32,006 nucleotides of DNA from Phycisphaerae bacterium (GTDB lineage: Bacteria > Planctomycetota > Phycisphaerae > UBA1845): positions 1 to 32,006 of the forward strand of contig JAJDDY010000060.1 of the NCBI GenBank assembly GCA_029260075.1, read 5' to 3'. The translations under genes were made by a program, and so were the position numbers. Shown here in pieces: positions 15,242 through 22,919 of this stretch. Position 1 is the first letter of the stretch, and each line of letters begins with the position of its first letter. The notes beneath the pieces are model-generated. The model searched no databases. It worked only from the letters and a program-made list of their open reading frames with translations, and was not told the DNA's origin.

Positions 15242-15289
15242 ACGACATTGCGTTGCGAAATGTCGTCACAATGGTATGATCCATACCAT
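15242..15289 (+). promoter_or_regulatory. Two perfect dyads overlapping the regulator promoter
   Basis: Dyad 1 is ACGACATT-N9-AATGTCGT (15242-15266). Dyad 2 is ATGGTATG-ATC-CATACCAT (15271-15289). A sigma-70-like promoter TTGCGA (15253-15258), 16 bp, TATGAT (15275-15280) has its -35 in the centre of dyad 1 and its -10 inside dyad 2. Dyad 1 is also about 110-135 bp upstream of the expected sigma-54 start site, a normal distance for an enhancer. One protein could therefore repress its own gene and activate the divergent cluster. Confidence 0.6.
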
Positions 15290-15308
15290 GCCTGCACTCG
15301 GCGAACGC

Positions 15309-16916
15309 ATGTCCGTATCAGACGCGCTGCAAAGCCTGCTTCTCGAAATGGGGCAGCAGAGGTCGCTAGATGGCGTGTTGCGCGTGGTCGTTGATCGTCT
15401 CGCTGAGGAACAGCACATCGCCCTGGCCCGCATCTGGCTCCTTCGGCCCGGTGACATCTGCCTCACATGCCCGATGCGCGAGGAGTGCTCCGATCAGACG
15501 CGCTGTCTTCACCTCGTTTCCAGCGCCGGTCGCCCACGAAGCGAAAGCGCTGATCCTTGGACACGGATCAACGGAGACTTCAGTCGTATGCCGATGGGAG
15601 TGCGCAAGGTCGGTCGGATTGGAGCGAGCGGCGAATGCGTGTCAGTGATGGATATAGAAAAGGACGCCAAGTGGATCGCGAGACCAGATTGGGCACATGA
15701 CGAAGGCATCCGGGGGTTTGCGGGACAGCCACTTGTGTTCAAAGGCGACATCCTCGGCGTGCTCGCAGTCTTTACACGAACGCCGCTCGGTCAGCCGTGT
15801 TTGGATTGGCTACGCACAATCGCCGACCTGGCCGCCGCATCGATCGCCAACGCGCGTGCGTTCGAGGAGATCGAGTCCCTTCGCGGACAGCTTGAATTGG
15901 AAAACGCCTACCTGCGCGAAGAAGTTTCTGATGCTCGCGCTTACGGAGATATCGTAGGCCAAAGCCCTGCACTGCGCACCATCATTCAGCAAATCGAGCT
16001 TGTCGCTCCAACAGATGCGAGCGTGTTGATTCTCGGAGAATCCGGGACGGGTAAGGAACTCGTCGCGCAAGAGATCCATCGGCGTAGCACCAGAAGTGCG
16101 CGGGCCCTGGTCCGCGTCAACTGCGCATCGGTGCCGCGTGAACTCTACGAGAGCGAGTTCTTCGGTCACGTCAAAGGCGCGTTCACCGGCGCTGTTCGAG
16201 ATCGGGCCGGGCGGTTCGAGCTCGCCAACGGTGGATCCCTCATGCTCGACGAGGTGGGAGAGATCCCGCTGGAACTCCAAAGTAAGCTCCTTCGCGTTTT
16301 GCAGGAAGGAACCTACGAGCGGATTGGCGAAGAGAAGACCCGAGAGGCGGACGTGCGCCTCATCGCCGCCACGAACCGCGATTTGAAGGCTGAGGTTGAA
16401 GCCGGGCGGTTTCGACAAGACCTTTTCTACCGGCTGAACGTCTTTCCCATTGAAGTCCCACCTCTTCGCAAACGCAAGGAAGACATCCCGCTCCTGGCGG
16501 AACTCTTCCTCGACAAGTCGTCGCGCCGGTTCAATCGTCCGAGCAAGGGCCTGACGCAGGGCAACATCATTTCCTTGCAAGCGTACGAATGGCCGGGCAA
16601 CGTGCGCGAGCTTCTCAACGTTATCGAGCGCGCGGTCATTACGTCGCGCTCGGGCGCCATTCGCTTTGATCTGCCTCGACCCAACTCAGGAAAGACACGC
16701 AAAGCCGACGCCACACCTACAAGCCCGTCTGCAACCGTCGTCTCCGACGCCGAAATGAAACAGCGCGATCGCGACAATATACTTGCCGCACTCAACCAAA
16801 CGAACTGGAGAGTTCATGGTCCCGGTGGAGCTGCCGAGCTACTAGGGATGAGGCCAACAACGCTGACCTCGCGGATCAAGAGGATGCAACTTGCGAAACC
16901 CGACGCGGTGGATTGA
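15309..16916 (+). CDS. GAF-domain sigma-54-dependent transcriptional activator
   Basis: A protein of about 535 aa with three parts. The N-terminal GAF sensor (about 5-185) contains a cysteine cluster C51-x2-C54-x5-C60-x5-C66. The AAA domain has Walker A GESGTGKE (243-250), the sigma-54 contact loop GAFTGA (290-295), Walker [10 protein letters not shown] (311-319) and the [13 protein letters not shown] region. A Fis-type helix-turn-helix is at the C-terminus ([28 protein letters not shown]). ATG 15309 is preferred because the apparent -10 element lies at 15275-15280; ATGs at 15276 and 15288 are alternatives. It resembles NorR in layout. It very likely drives the divergent seven-gene cluster through the -24/-12 promoter. 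The Cys cluster suggests a metal, Fe-S or thiol-based signal. Confidence 0.92.
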   Translation: MSVSDALQSLLLEMGQQRSLDGVLRVVVDRLAEEQHIALARIWLLRPGDICLTCPMREECSDQTRCLHLVSSAGRPRSESADPWTRINGDFSRMPMGVRKVGRIGASGECVSVMDIEKDAKWIARPDWAHDEGIRGFAGQPLVFKGDILGVLAVFTRTPLGQPCLDWLRTIADLAAASIANARAFEEIESLRGQLELENAYLREEVSDARAYGDIVGQSPALRTIIQQIELVAPTDASVLILGESGTGKELVAQEIHRRSTRSARALVRVNCASVPRELYESEFFGHVKGAFTGAVRDRAGRFELANGGSLMLDEVGEIPLELQSKLLRVLQEGTYERIGEEKTREADVRLIAATNRDLKAEVEAGRFRQDLFYRLNVFPIEVPPLRKRKEDIPLLAELFLDKSSRRFNRPSKGLTQGNIISLQAYEWPGNVRELLNVIERAVITSRSGAIRFDLPRPNSGKTRKADATPTSPSATVVSDAEMKQRDRDNILAALNQTNWRVHGPGGAAELLGMRPTTLTSRIKRMQLAKPDAVD

Positions 16917-16923
16917 AAGGCTA

Positions 16924-17037
16924 TTAGCGGTTTCGTGGCATATCGCCAATAGCTGGCGTCGGTGTTTTCACCGTCGCGGTGTTTGAGGACCTGACGTCCG
17001 TAATTGGACCTTATGATGCACCGGTCTATCGGACGGC
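16924..17037 (+). repeat. Diverged intergenic repeat, copy 3
   Basis: The first 56 bp match copy 2 (8101-8156) at 48 positions, including GTTTTCACCGTCGCGG; similarity continues more weakly to the GATGC and CTATCGG elements shared with copy 1 (4021-4045). It starts only 7 bp after the stop codon of the sigma-54 regulator. The hairpin end seen in copies 1 and 2 is not recognisable here. Confidence 0.55.
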
Positions 17038-17317
17038 GGGGAGCGGCGAAGTCGTAGGCCGGAGTAGGATGTTCGCCGGAGCCATGACGGTCAGCATCAT
17101 CTGCAATGGGATCAGGGAACTGACGGAGGTGCGCGGTATGTCCACACTGGTCGCGTCCACATCGGTGTCGTCCGGTACGGAAGCTCCGTCGATGATCCTC
17201 TTGACTACAGTTGTTCTCCTCTCGATTCGCGGGAATCCGAGAATTTGGCTCGGAGTCTGCCAGTGCTCGCCCACTTCGCGCTTTTCAAAGCGGGGGCGGC
17301 CCTCAGGGTGTGGCAGC

Positions 17318-17333
17318 GTTCATTATAATGAAC
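17318..17333. promoter_or_regulatory. 16-bp perfect palindrome upstream of hipB
   Basis: GTTCATTATAATGAAC is a perfect palindrome about 120 bp upstream of hipB. It contains TATAAT at 17324-17329, but no clear -35 at the right distance. It is a candidate operator for HipB. The stretch 17038-17317 before it holds nothing recognised. Confidence 0.45.
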
Positions 17334-17342
17334 CGTATGGCG

Positions 17343-17457
17343 GATAGCGACCACTATCGTGCCCTGGTCATAGGTCCGATAAGTGCTTGGTTACACGTCG
17401 ATCTTGCTTTAATGTAAAGAATGTTGTACGATATATCAGATAAGGACCACTATGATG
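17343..17457 (+). promoter_or_regulatory. hipBA promoter region with duplicated 19-bp motif
   Basis: GATAGCGACCACTATCGTG (17343-17361) recurs as GATAAGGACCACTATGATG (17439-17457), 15 of 19 identical and 96 bp apart; the second copy covers the ribosome-binding site and start of hipB. Between them TTGCTT (17404-17409) and TACGAT (17427-17432), 17 bp apart, form a likely promoter, with a small GATATATC palindrome at 17430-17437. HipB-type antitoxins repress at several operators, so this layout fits autoregulation. Confidence 0.5.
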
Positions 17458-17826
17458 GACGCAATAAATGGCAAAAACAGACTCAGCACGAGAGTGCCGC
17501 TGCCGGTTCGGCGGGCGCTGCACAAACTGGGCCGGGACATCCGCGATGCACGGCTGCGGCGGCGTATCGCCACCGCCATTATGGCTCAGCGAGCGTCTAT
17601 CAGTCGCACGACGCTGAACAAAATCGAGAAAGGCGATCCCAGCGTCTCGCTGGGTAACTATGCGTCCGTGCTCTTTGTCCTGGGTCTTTCTGATCGACTA
17701 GCCACGCTCGCCGACGTGAGGAGCGATTCGGTCGGTCTCGAACTCGACGAGGAGAGCCTGCCGCAGCGCATTCGCCGGCAGACCAGAGGAAGGCACTACA
17801 CTTCCGGCAGATGGAAGTCCGGGTGA
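17452..17826 (+). CDS. hipB: HipB-like XRE-family antitoxin
   Basis: A 124-aa protein. Residues about 25-85 form an XRE-type helix-turn-helix (LGRDIRDARLRRRI, MAQRASISRTTLNKIEKGDPSVSLGNYASVLFVLGL). The C-terminal tail is basic (RRQTRGRHYTSGRWKSG). AAGGA precedes two consecutive ATG codons. Its TGA overlaps the ATG of hipA by one base, so the pair is translationally coupled. HipB proteins bind upstream operators and neutralise the HipA kinase. The palindrome at 17318 and the repeated motif at 17343/17439 are candidate operators. Confidence 0.88.
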   Translation: MMDAINGKNRLSTRVPLPVRRALHKLGRDIRDARLRRRIATAIMAQRASISRTTLNKIEKGDPSVSLGNYASVLFVLGLSDRLATLADVRSDSVGLELDEESLPQRIRRQTRGRHYTSGRWKSG

Positions 17827-19091
17827 TGGACACGGAAGCCCTGGTCTACGTGGAGCTAAGCGGCGAGGCGGTGCTGGTGGGCCGTCTGTGGGCGCGCACG
17901 CGAAAGGGCCGTGAAAGCGCTAGCTTCGAGTACGACTCGGAGTGGCTCAAGCATCCCGAACGCTTCGCATTGGAACCCGCCCTGCAACTTGGACCAGGCC
18001 CGTTTCACACTGCTGCCGACAAGCCCATGTTCGGCGCGATTGGCGATTCAGCGCCGGATCGATGGGGACGTGTGTTGATGAGGCGCGCCGAGCGCCGCCG
18101 CGCGGAACGTGCCGGCTCCACGCCGCGATCGTTGCGCGAGATCGATTACCTCCTTATGGTGAACGACGAGGCGCGCCAGGGCGCTCTGCGCTTCGCACGC
18201 GAGCCCGGCGGGCCGTTCCTGGCGTCGGGCGATGCAACCCCCATCCCGCCGCTCGTCGATCTGCCGAAGTTGCTGTCGGCAGCCGAGCACGTCAGCTCGG
18301 AGTCGGCCAGTGACGAGGACTTGCGACTCTTACTGGCCCCCGGGTCGTCGCTAGGCGGCGCGCGACCCAAGGCGTCGGTCAGGGATAGGGACGGACGACT
18401 TGCGATCGCCAAATTCCCGCACAAGGACGACGACTACGATGCGGTGCGATGGGAGGGAGTAGCCCTGAGCCTGGCAGCAAAGGCGGGCATTGCCGTGCCA
18501 GAATGGCGCATCGAGGGGGTCGCCGAGAAGCCCGTTCTACTGCTGCAACGGTTTGACCGCTCCGGCGTCGCGAGGATCCCGTTCTTGTCCGCCATGAGCA
18601 TGTTCGGGGCGAGCGACCAAGAAACGCGAAGCTATATGGAATTTGCGGATGCACTCCGACAGCACGGTGCGTCACCTAGGAAAGACATGGAAGAAATCTG
18701 GCGGCGCCTCGTATTCAACGTGCTGATCTCCAACACCGATGATCACCTTCGAAATCATGGCTTCCTGTATGACGGACAGGACGGCTGGAGACTGGCCCCC
18801 GCATATGACCTGAATCCTGTTCCGGTCGACATCAAGCCGAGGATCCTGACGACTGCCATCGATGCGGAAGACAGCACTGCCTCGTTGGAACTTGCCCTAA
18901 GCGTGGCAACGTACTTCGATTTGGACGAATCCGACGCTTGTACAATCGCCGTAGAAGTCGGCCAGGCCGTACAATGCTGGCGTGAGGAAGGCTCGCGCCT
19001 CGGTATTGCTCGACGTCAGCTCGAACGCATGGCATCCGCGTTCGAACACGACGATTTGCGTTCGGCGCTTACGATGGCGCCGTGCAGCTGA
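17826..19091 (+). CDS. hipA: HipA-family serine/threonine kinase toxin
   Basis: A 421-aa protein. It has the HipA N-terminal domain (VGRLWARTRKGRESASFEYDSEWL), the P-loop-like segment PGSSLGGARPKA (172-183) containing the usual autophosphorylation serines, the catalytic loop ISNTDDHLRNHGFLY (301-315; D305 or D306 with N310) and the metal-binding APAYDLNP (324-331). All catalytic motifs are present, so it should be active. HipA of E. coli phosphorylates glutamyl-tRNA synthetase and induces growth arrest; the target here is not evident. The start at 17826 is chosen for the one-base overlap with hipB; the frame is open from 17811. Confidence 0.92.
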   Translation: MDTEALVYVELSGEAVLVGRLWARTRKGRESASFEYDSEWLKHPERFALEPALQLGPGPFHTAADKPMFGAIGDSAPDRWGRVLMRRAERRRAERAGSTPRSLREIDYLLMVNDEARQGALRFAREPGGPFLASGDATPIPPLVDLPKLLSAAEHVSSESASDEDLRLLLAPGSSLGGARPKASVRDRDGRLAIAKFPHKDDDYDAVRWEGVALSLAAKAGIAVPEWRIEGVAEKPVLLLQRFDRSGVARIPFLSAMSMFGASDQETRSYMEFADALRQHGASPRKDMEEIWRRLVFNVLISNTDDHLRNHGFLYDGQDGWRLAPAYDLNPVPVDIKPRILTTAIDAEDSTASLELALSVATYFDLDESDACTIAVEVGQAVQCWREEGSRLGIARRQLERMASAFEHDDLRSALTMAPCS

Positions 19092-19229
19092 GTGACGACT
19101 TCGAGTGGATATCGCCCAGCGCATGGAGGTCGCAGGACGGGGGTATCATTCCCTCCGCCCTGACCGTACTCTCTCAAGTTCCTCTCGTGCGGAGCCTTGT
19201 GGTGCACTTAAGGGTGGCCCTGGCCATGC

Positions 19230-19427
19230 TCACAGATAGGCGGCCCGCAGCTTAGCATCATCATCCTGCAGTTCGGACGCCACTCCGCTGTAGGAAACAC
19301 GCCCACCGCGTAGAACGTACACTCGATCGGCAACACTGAGGATTTCCCGTACCTTCTGTTCGACAACGAGAACGGAGAAGCCTTCTTCGACAGCCACTTG
19401 CCGAATACGCTCGAATGCCCGCTTCAC
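19230..19427 (-). pseudogene. LivF-like ABC transporter ATPase, C-terminal fragment
   Basis: The 65 residues read FERIRQVAVEEGFSVLVVEQ, then KVREILSVADRVYVLRGGRV and a terminal LRAAYL. This is the region after Walker B of LivF, the branched-chain amino-acid transporter ATPase. Walker A, the ABC signature and Walker B are missing. Similarity ends at about 19428, where the hairpin and IS110-like sequence begin. There is no ribosome-binding site and the only start is GTG. It looks like the stump of a transporter gene interrupted by a mobile element. Confidence 0.75.
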
Positions 19428-19444
19428 TAGATGGGGATGAAAGC

Positions 19445-19572
19445 CCGTTGCTCCCGGGTTAGATTATCGAGCGTCGTCTCGAAACTAGCCCATCTAACAC
19501 AAAGGAGCAACGGACATGTACGATTGTAAGGTTTTTGTCGGAACTAATTCTCTACTTGACTCCGGTCCGTAA
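19445..19572 (+). mobile_element. Remnant of an IS110-like element: nested hairpin plus broken transposase start
   Basis: Three nested inverted repeats precede an ATG. The outer arms are CCGTTGCTCC (19445-19454) and GGAGCAACGG (19504-19513), the middle arms TTAGAT (19459-19464) and ATCTAA (19492-19497), and the inner arms CGAG and CTCG (19468-19481). The ATG at 19516 opens an 18-codon frame MYDCKVFVGTNS, which resembles the first residues of IS110 transposases before the conserved D-V-S-K. The frame then stops. It abuts the LivF stump. The family call rests on a few residues only. Confidence 0.4.
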
Positions 19573-19584
19573 GTTCGGTATATG
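19556..19584 (+). promoter_or_regulatory. Strong sigma-70-type promoter
   Basis: TTGACT (19556-19561) and TATATG (19579-19584) with 17-bp spacing, among the best in the window. It points at the 21-codon ORF at 19620. Confidence 0.55.
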
Positions 19585-19619
19585 TTAGGCTTTAGCGTTT
19601 TTGGCCATGGAGACGACCG

Positions 19620-19685
19620 ATGCCGACGAAGCCTGACAACGACCACAAGACGCCGATCCCGAAGGTCATTCTAAGGGCGCTCTAG
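19620..19685 (+). CDS. 21-residue ORF with good promoter and ribosome-binding site
   Basis: ATG 19620 has GGAGA six nt upstream and the promoter at 19556-19584. The product, MPTKPDNDHKTPIPKVILRAL, is polar with a hydrophobic end and is not recognised. It may be the first codons of a gene lost at the border between the IS remnant and the phage-like region, or a genuine small peptide. Confidence 0.3.
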   Translation: MPTKPDNDHKTPIPKVILRAL

Positions 19686-19779
19686 GTTTCGCACCGCGAA
19701 TACAGGTTCCGCACCAACCATAGCGCGCAGAAAACTCCTGCATCGCCCAGCCCCATCCAAGAAACCGGCGATCAGAAGA

Positions 19780-19863
19780 TTATTTTCTTCGTTCCCGAAG
19801 CAGCTTCGATACAGCCTCGAACCACGTTCGATCGTGGCTCGATATGGCCGATCGCCAACTCAT
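19780..19863 (-). CDS. 27-residue ORF coupled to the end of the tail-like operon
   Basis: Its ATG overlaps the stop of the Cys-rich gene (ATGA), giving a basic 27-residue peptide ending KLLRERRK. It contains a strong hairpin (TCGAACCACG at 19817-19826 against CGTGGCTCGA at 19833-19842, one mismatch), which could instead belong to a terminator of the operon. Product unknown. Nothing recognised was found from 19686 to 19779. Confidence 0.35.
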   Translation of the reverse strand: MSWRSAISSHDRTWFEAVSKLLRERRK

Positions 19864-20315
19864 TCGTCGAGGTTCCAAGCACCAAACGCCGGGTCCGATC
19901 TCGGGCATTCCCAAGCGGCTCGCCGGTTCTTCACTTTGTTCAGGCTCGCGTACCGAACTTGCGGGCACGAGCAGCAGAGGCAGTACATTCGTCCGTCCGG
20001 ATGAAGGGTCATGTGCGGACAAGCCGCGCACTTTTCGTTCCGCGATTCATACACCTCGTCAGGCACAATCTTCGACGCCAAGACCTTGAGCATCGACTTG
20101 GCCCGTGCGGGCAGGTCGCGCCATCGCGTCCGTTGACCGCACGGCTGCCCGTGCTTAATCGCATCGCGATTGCTGATCGGTGGCGTCGTCGACGCCCGAG
20201 GCGGCGGTCGCGTCACGACAGCGTCGGGTGCATCTGCGCCGGGCGAGGCGACGCGTCGTTCGCGCATCCTCTGAACGGCGCGAGCTGCTCGCGATTTCAT
20301 CTCCTGTCGATCCAT
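19860..20315 (-). CDS. Cys-rich zinc-ribbon-like phage protein
   Basis: A 151-aa protein. Residues 1-75 are basic and low in complexity. The C-terminal third has C96-x2-C99, then C112, C114, C115 and C117 (YCLCCSCP), then C137, arranged as CAACPH...CLCCSCP...WECP. This pattern occurs in small uncharacterised phage proteins and probably binds zinc. The start at 20315 (MDRQEMKSR) is chosen because GGTGAGG lies just upstream and it begins 7 bp after the previous stop; the frame is open to 20513. It is close to the promoter-distal end of the tail-like operon. Confidence 0.65.
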   Translation of the reverse strand: MDRQEMKSRAARAVQRMRERRVASPGADAPDAVVTRPPPRASTTPPISNRDAIKHGQPCGQRTRWRDLPARAKSMLKVLASKIVPDEVYESRNEKCAACPHMTLHPDGRMYCLCCSCPQVRYASLNKVKNRRAAWECPRSDPAFGAWNLDE

Positions 20316-20322
20316 CAAAACC

Positions 20323-22413
20323 TCACCGACATATCGCTGTTGACGCGCCCGCAGTTCCACCGAGGAACAGCACAACCTCGCCACCAAAATGCTGCAGACC
20401 CGTGGGATCGTTCGTGTCATTGACTTGGCCAGGGATGACCAGTTCGTCCATCGCACAGAGTAGATCGTGGCACGGCTCGTTGAGAATCGCCCTGGCCTTG
20501 TACCCGAAGTCACCAGTCGCCCACGGTGCCGGACCGACCAAACCCTTCCAGGTGAAGTCGAGTGGCACGCGTGTGCATGTTCCGCTCGCCAAGATGAGGT
20601 ATCGATCCGGATCAGACAGTTGCGGGTTACACGGCGAGTTCACATCGTTCTTGACTTTGATCGGACAGTCAACGTCTTGCCATCCGGGCAGCAGTCGAAC
20701 CGAGAGCGTGATCCTGCAATGAAACACCGCCGCAATCCGAACGCCGCCACCGCCAGGATCACCCGAGACCCACAGGCTCGCCTCAATACCAGTCATCACC
20801 AATTCGGCAGGGAAGCGGCACGCCGTCTTGTACGGCTCGACCGTCACAAGTCCAACCACCGGCGCCTCCGCACAGTCGATGAAGATGTTCTCCCTCCACA
20901 GGTTCATTCCGGCGCCGTCATAGCTATGAAAGCGACCGCGCATAGTCAGTGCGAGCAGTCGATCATCGACCAACGCGAGTGCGGAATTGGCAAGCGTCAC
21001 ACACTCCGGCTCAAACTTGGGATAGCGATCCGCCGGTTCGTCCGTGGGCTCGGCGAACCGCATGTTGGCGACGAGGCCCAAGCTATCCAGTCGTATAATT
21101 TCATTGGAACCGTCTTCGATATGGAACCAACATGGGTCGGCGCCACATGAGGTCGACGTCGGCCCGGTCGAGAAGCAGTGCGGATCGAACACTTGGAAGC
21201 ACCTGCGGGCTATGGTGCTGAACGAGAAGTGCACGAAGGCAATGGGCACTCCGAGGTTCAGGAACATGGGTCGCGGGTCAAGGTTGGGATCGGCATCCGA
21301 CCCACAGTCGACGCCGGGCGTCGCACACCGCGAGAACAGACCTTGGAACACACCACCGTGGCACACACACTGCGACTCAGTCACTTCGATGCACTGATGG
21401 TTCGGCAAGCAGCACGCGCCCTTGGGATCAGTGAAGAACGGATCACAGTTCACGCATTCACACGACGTGCCGTCCCCCATCCACCGAGCGCCCGCCTGTT
21501 GTATTTCGCACATGTCCTTCGGCGTCGCGAAGCCGGCCAGTGCCGCGTCGTCCGGCGTGATCGTGATGCACGCACCATTACTCAGGCAACACGCGCCAGA
21601 CGTGTCGCGCGTCCGGAACGGCAGCACATCTGTACACTGAACACGCCATGACACACCGATGTCCACGTAGTGCCGCATGGTCGCACACAGCCACGTGCCA
21701 CACTCAGTGCATGACGGCCCTGATAACACCGGGTCGACCGTGGTGAAGACATTGTCTCGCGTATATGCTTTCACAACGCCGCCCGATTGCCCACCAGCCC
21801 CAAACGGATCGCCGTCACCGAAAATGTCCGCCATGCCCGGGTCAGGTATCACAGTCGCCCCGAACGACTCGTCGATCTGTCGGTCGCCGCCAATCGGAGA
21901 ACCGCCGACAATCGGCAGCCCCAGAGCAGTGCAGGGATGCGTCACCGTGTCCTGCTCGATCGTGCATCGCACATGCGGGTTCTCTTGCGCGACGCAGTAG
22001 ATACACTCTTGGCCAGGCGGAATCGGTCGCTCCAAGCACTCGGGCGTCGGCGGGTTCGGTGGCGGATTACAATCACCTGCGGCGGCGGCGTTGCTCTGAA
22101 TGGCGGCCCGAGCGATACAGTCGGTCGAGGTGAAGAAAATTACGATGTGTACGGCGAGCGTGGCACGCAGGGCACCGACCAGGTTATTCTGCACGGGCAC
22201 GAATCCTCCATACGCCAACTCGCCCTCGGTGCGCACGGACAATCCAAACTTCCCACGTCCCGGATTCATCACGAGGTCAGCGCACAGTCGTTTGCAACCG
22301 GAGATACCAACCTGCGTGCGATGAGCCGATACAAACCCCACATAGCCCACGCCGTCGCGCACAACGTGGGCCAGCCGGAAGTTCACTCGGGCGCATAGGT
22401 CGGGTAGTGCCAT
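20323..22413 (-). CDS. Large Cys-rich structural protein with planctomycete GACC repeats
   Basis: A 696-aa protein and the most host-like one in the operon. Two repeats begin at GACC (273-276 and 332-335). Their pattern is GACCLSNGACI...CEIQQAGARWMGDGTSCECVNC and GACCLPNHQCIEV...C-C-HGGVFQGLFSRC, matching the Cys-rich repeats frequent in secreted planctomycete proteins. The N-terminal 80 residues are not a signal peptide; a hydrophobic segment follows (RATLAVHIVIFFTS, about 83-96). The C-terminal half is beta-rich and Cys-poor, ending near LPGWQDVDCPIKV and LQHFGGEVVLFL. Genes on both sides are 2-7 bp away. It may be a tail adhesin that borrowed host surface repeats. Confidence 0.7.
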   Translation of the reverse strand: MALPDLCARVNFRLAHVVRDGVGYVGFVSAHRTQVGISGCKRLCADLVMNPGRGKFGLSVRTEGELAYGGFVPVQNNLVGALRATLAVHIVIFFTSTDCIARAAIQSNAAAAGDCNPPPNPPTPECLERPIPPGQECIYCVAQENPHVRCTIEQDTVTHPCTALGLPIVGGSPIGGDRQIDESFGATVIPDPGMADIFGDGDPFGAGGQSGGVVKAYTRDNVFTTVDPVLSGPSCTECGTWLCATMRHYVDIGVSWRVQCTDVLPFRTRDTSGACCLSNGACITITPDDAALAGFATPKDMCEIQQAGARWMGDGTSCECVNCDPFFTDPKGACCLPNHQCIEVTESQCVCHGGVFQGLFSRCATPGVDCGSDADPNLDPRPMFLNLGVPIAFVHFSFSTIARRCFQVFDPHCFSTGPTSTSCGADPCWFHIEDGSNEIIRLDSLGLVANMRFAEPTDEPADRYPKFEPECVTLANSALALVDDRLLALTMRGRFHSYDGAGMNLWRENIFIDCAEAPVVGLVTVEPYKTACRFPAELVMTGIEASLWVSGDPGGGGVRIAAVFHCRITLSVRLLPGWQDVDCPIKVKNDVNSPCNPQLSDPDRYLILASGTCTRVPLDFTWKGLVGPAPWATGDFGYKARAILNEPCHDLLCAMDELVIPGQVNDTNDPTGLQHFGGEVVLFLGGTAGASTAICR

Positions 22414-22415
22414 GA

Positions 22416-22916
22416 TTACGCGAAGCTACATCCACTGCTCGGTTCGTCCGCCGGCAACAGCGACGCGTCGCACTTGAGCGGAATCATCAGGATCCAGAAC
22501 CCACGCGCATCCAAGTCCGCCAGCAGCGGGACGGTGCGTTGCGATATCGGATTGTCCTTCATGATCGGATTGCCGTTGCCGTCCAAAACCGGATCGCCGT
22601 TCGCGTCCTCCTCCGGAACCTGCTCCGGCCAGGCGAACACTTCGTAGTCTTTGAAATCAGCCGTCTCTAACGGGTAGGCGGTCAAAATTTCACCAAACGC
22701 TTCGTAGTCGCCGATGACCGGCGGCACACTGTTGTACCGCACACGCTGAAACGTCATCCTGTTCGTGGCGCCGAGCTCGACCGAGCGAAGCACGACGCGG
22801 ATCCAGTTGTCTCGCGTAGGCGGCACCTCGCGCACAGACGGTTGATCAAGCGGCGTGACGCGTCCGGCGTTCAAACGACGCTGTCGATCGCGTTGCGCTT
22901 CCGAGTCAATGGGCAT
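22416..22916 (-). CDS. Phage operon protein, unknown function
   Basis: A 166-aa acidic protein between the FnIII-like and the Cys-rich gene, separated from them by 3 and 2 bp. It contains an Asp/Gly/Asn stretch, EEDANGDPVLDGNGNPIMKD (about 102-121), that looks like a calcium-binding or turn-rich loop, and a single C-terminal Cys pair. No family recognised. Tight spacing supports it being translated with its neighbours. Confidence 0.6.
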   Translation of the reverse strand: MPIDSEAQRDRQRRLNAGRVTPLDQPSVREVPPTRDNWIRVVLRSVELGATNRMTFQRVRYNSVPPVIGDYEAFGEILTAYPLETADFKDYEVFAWPEQVPEEDANGDPVLDGNGNPIMKDNPISQRTVPLLADLDARGFWILMIPLKCDASLLPADEPSSGCSFA

Positions 22917-22919
22917 CCG

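Noticed and set aside
19780-20031. 83-codon minus-strand frame 19780-20031
   Set aside because: Most of it is an alternative frame of the Cys-rich gene; only the last 27 codons, with the ATGA overlap, were retained as a possible small ORF.
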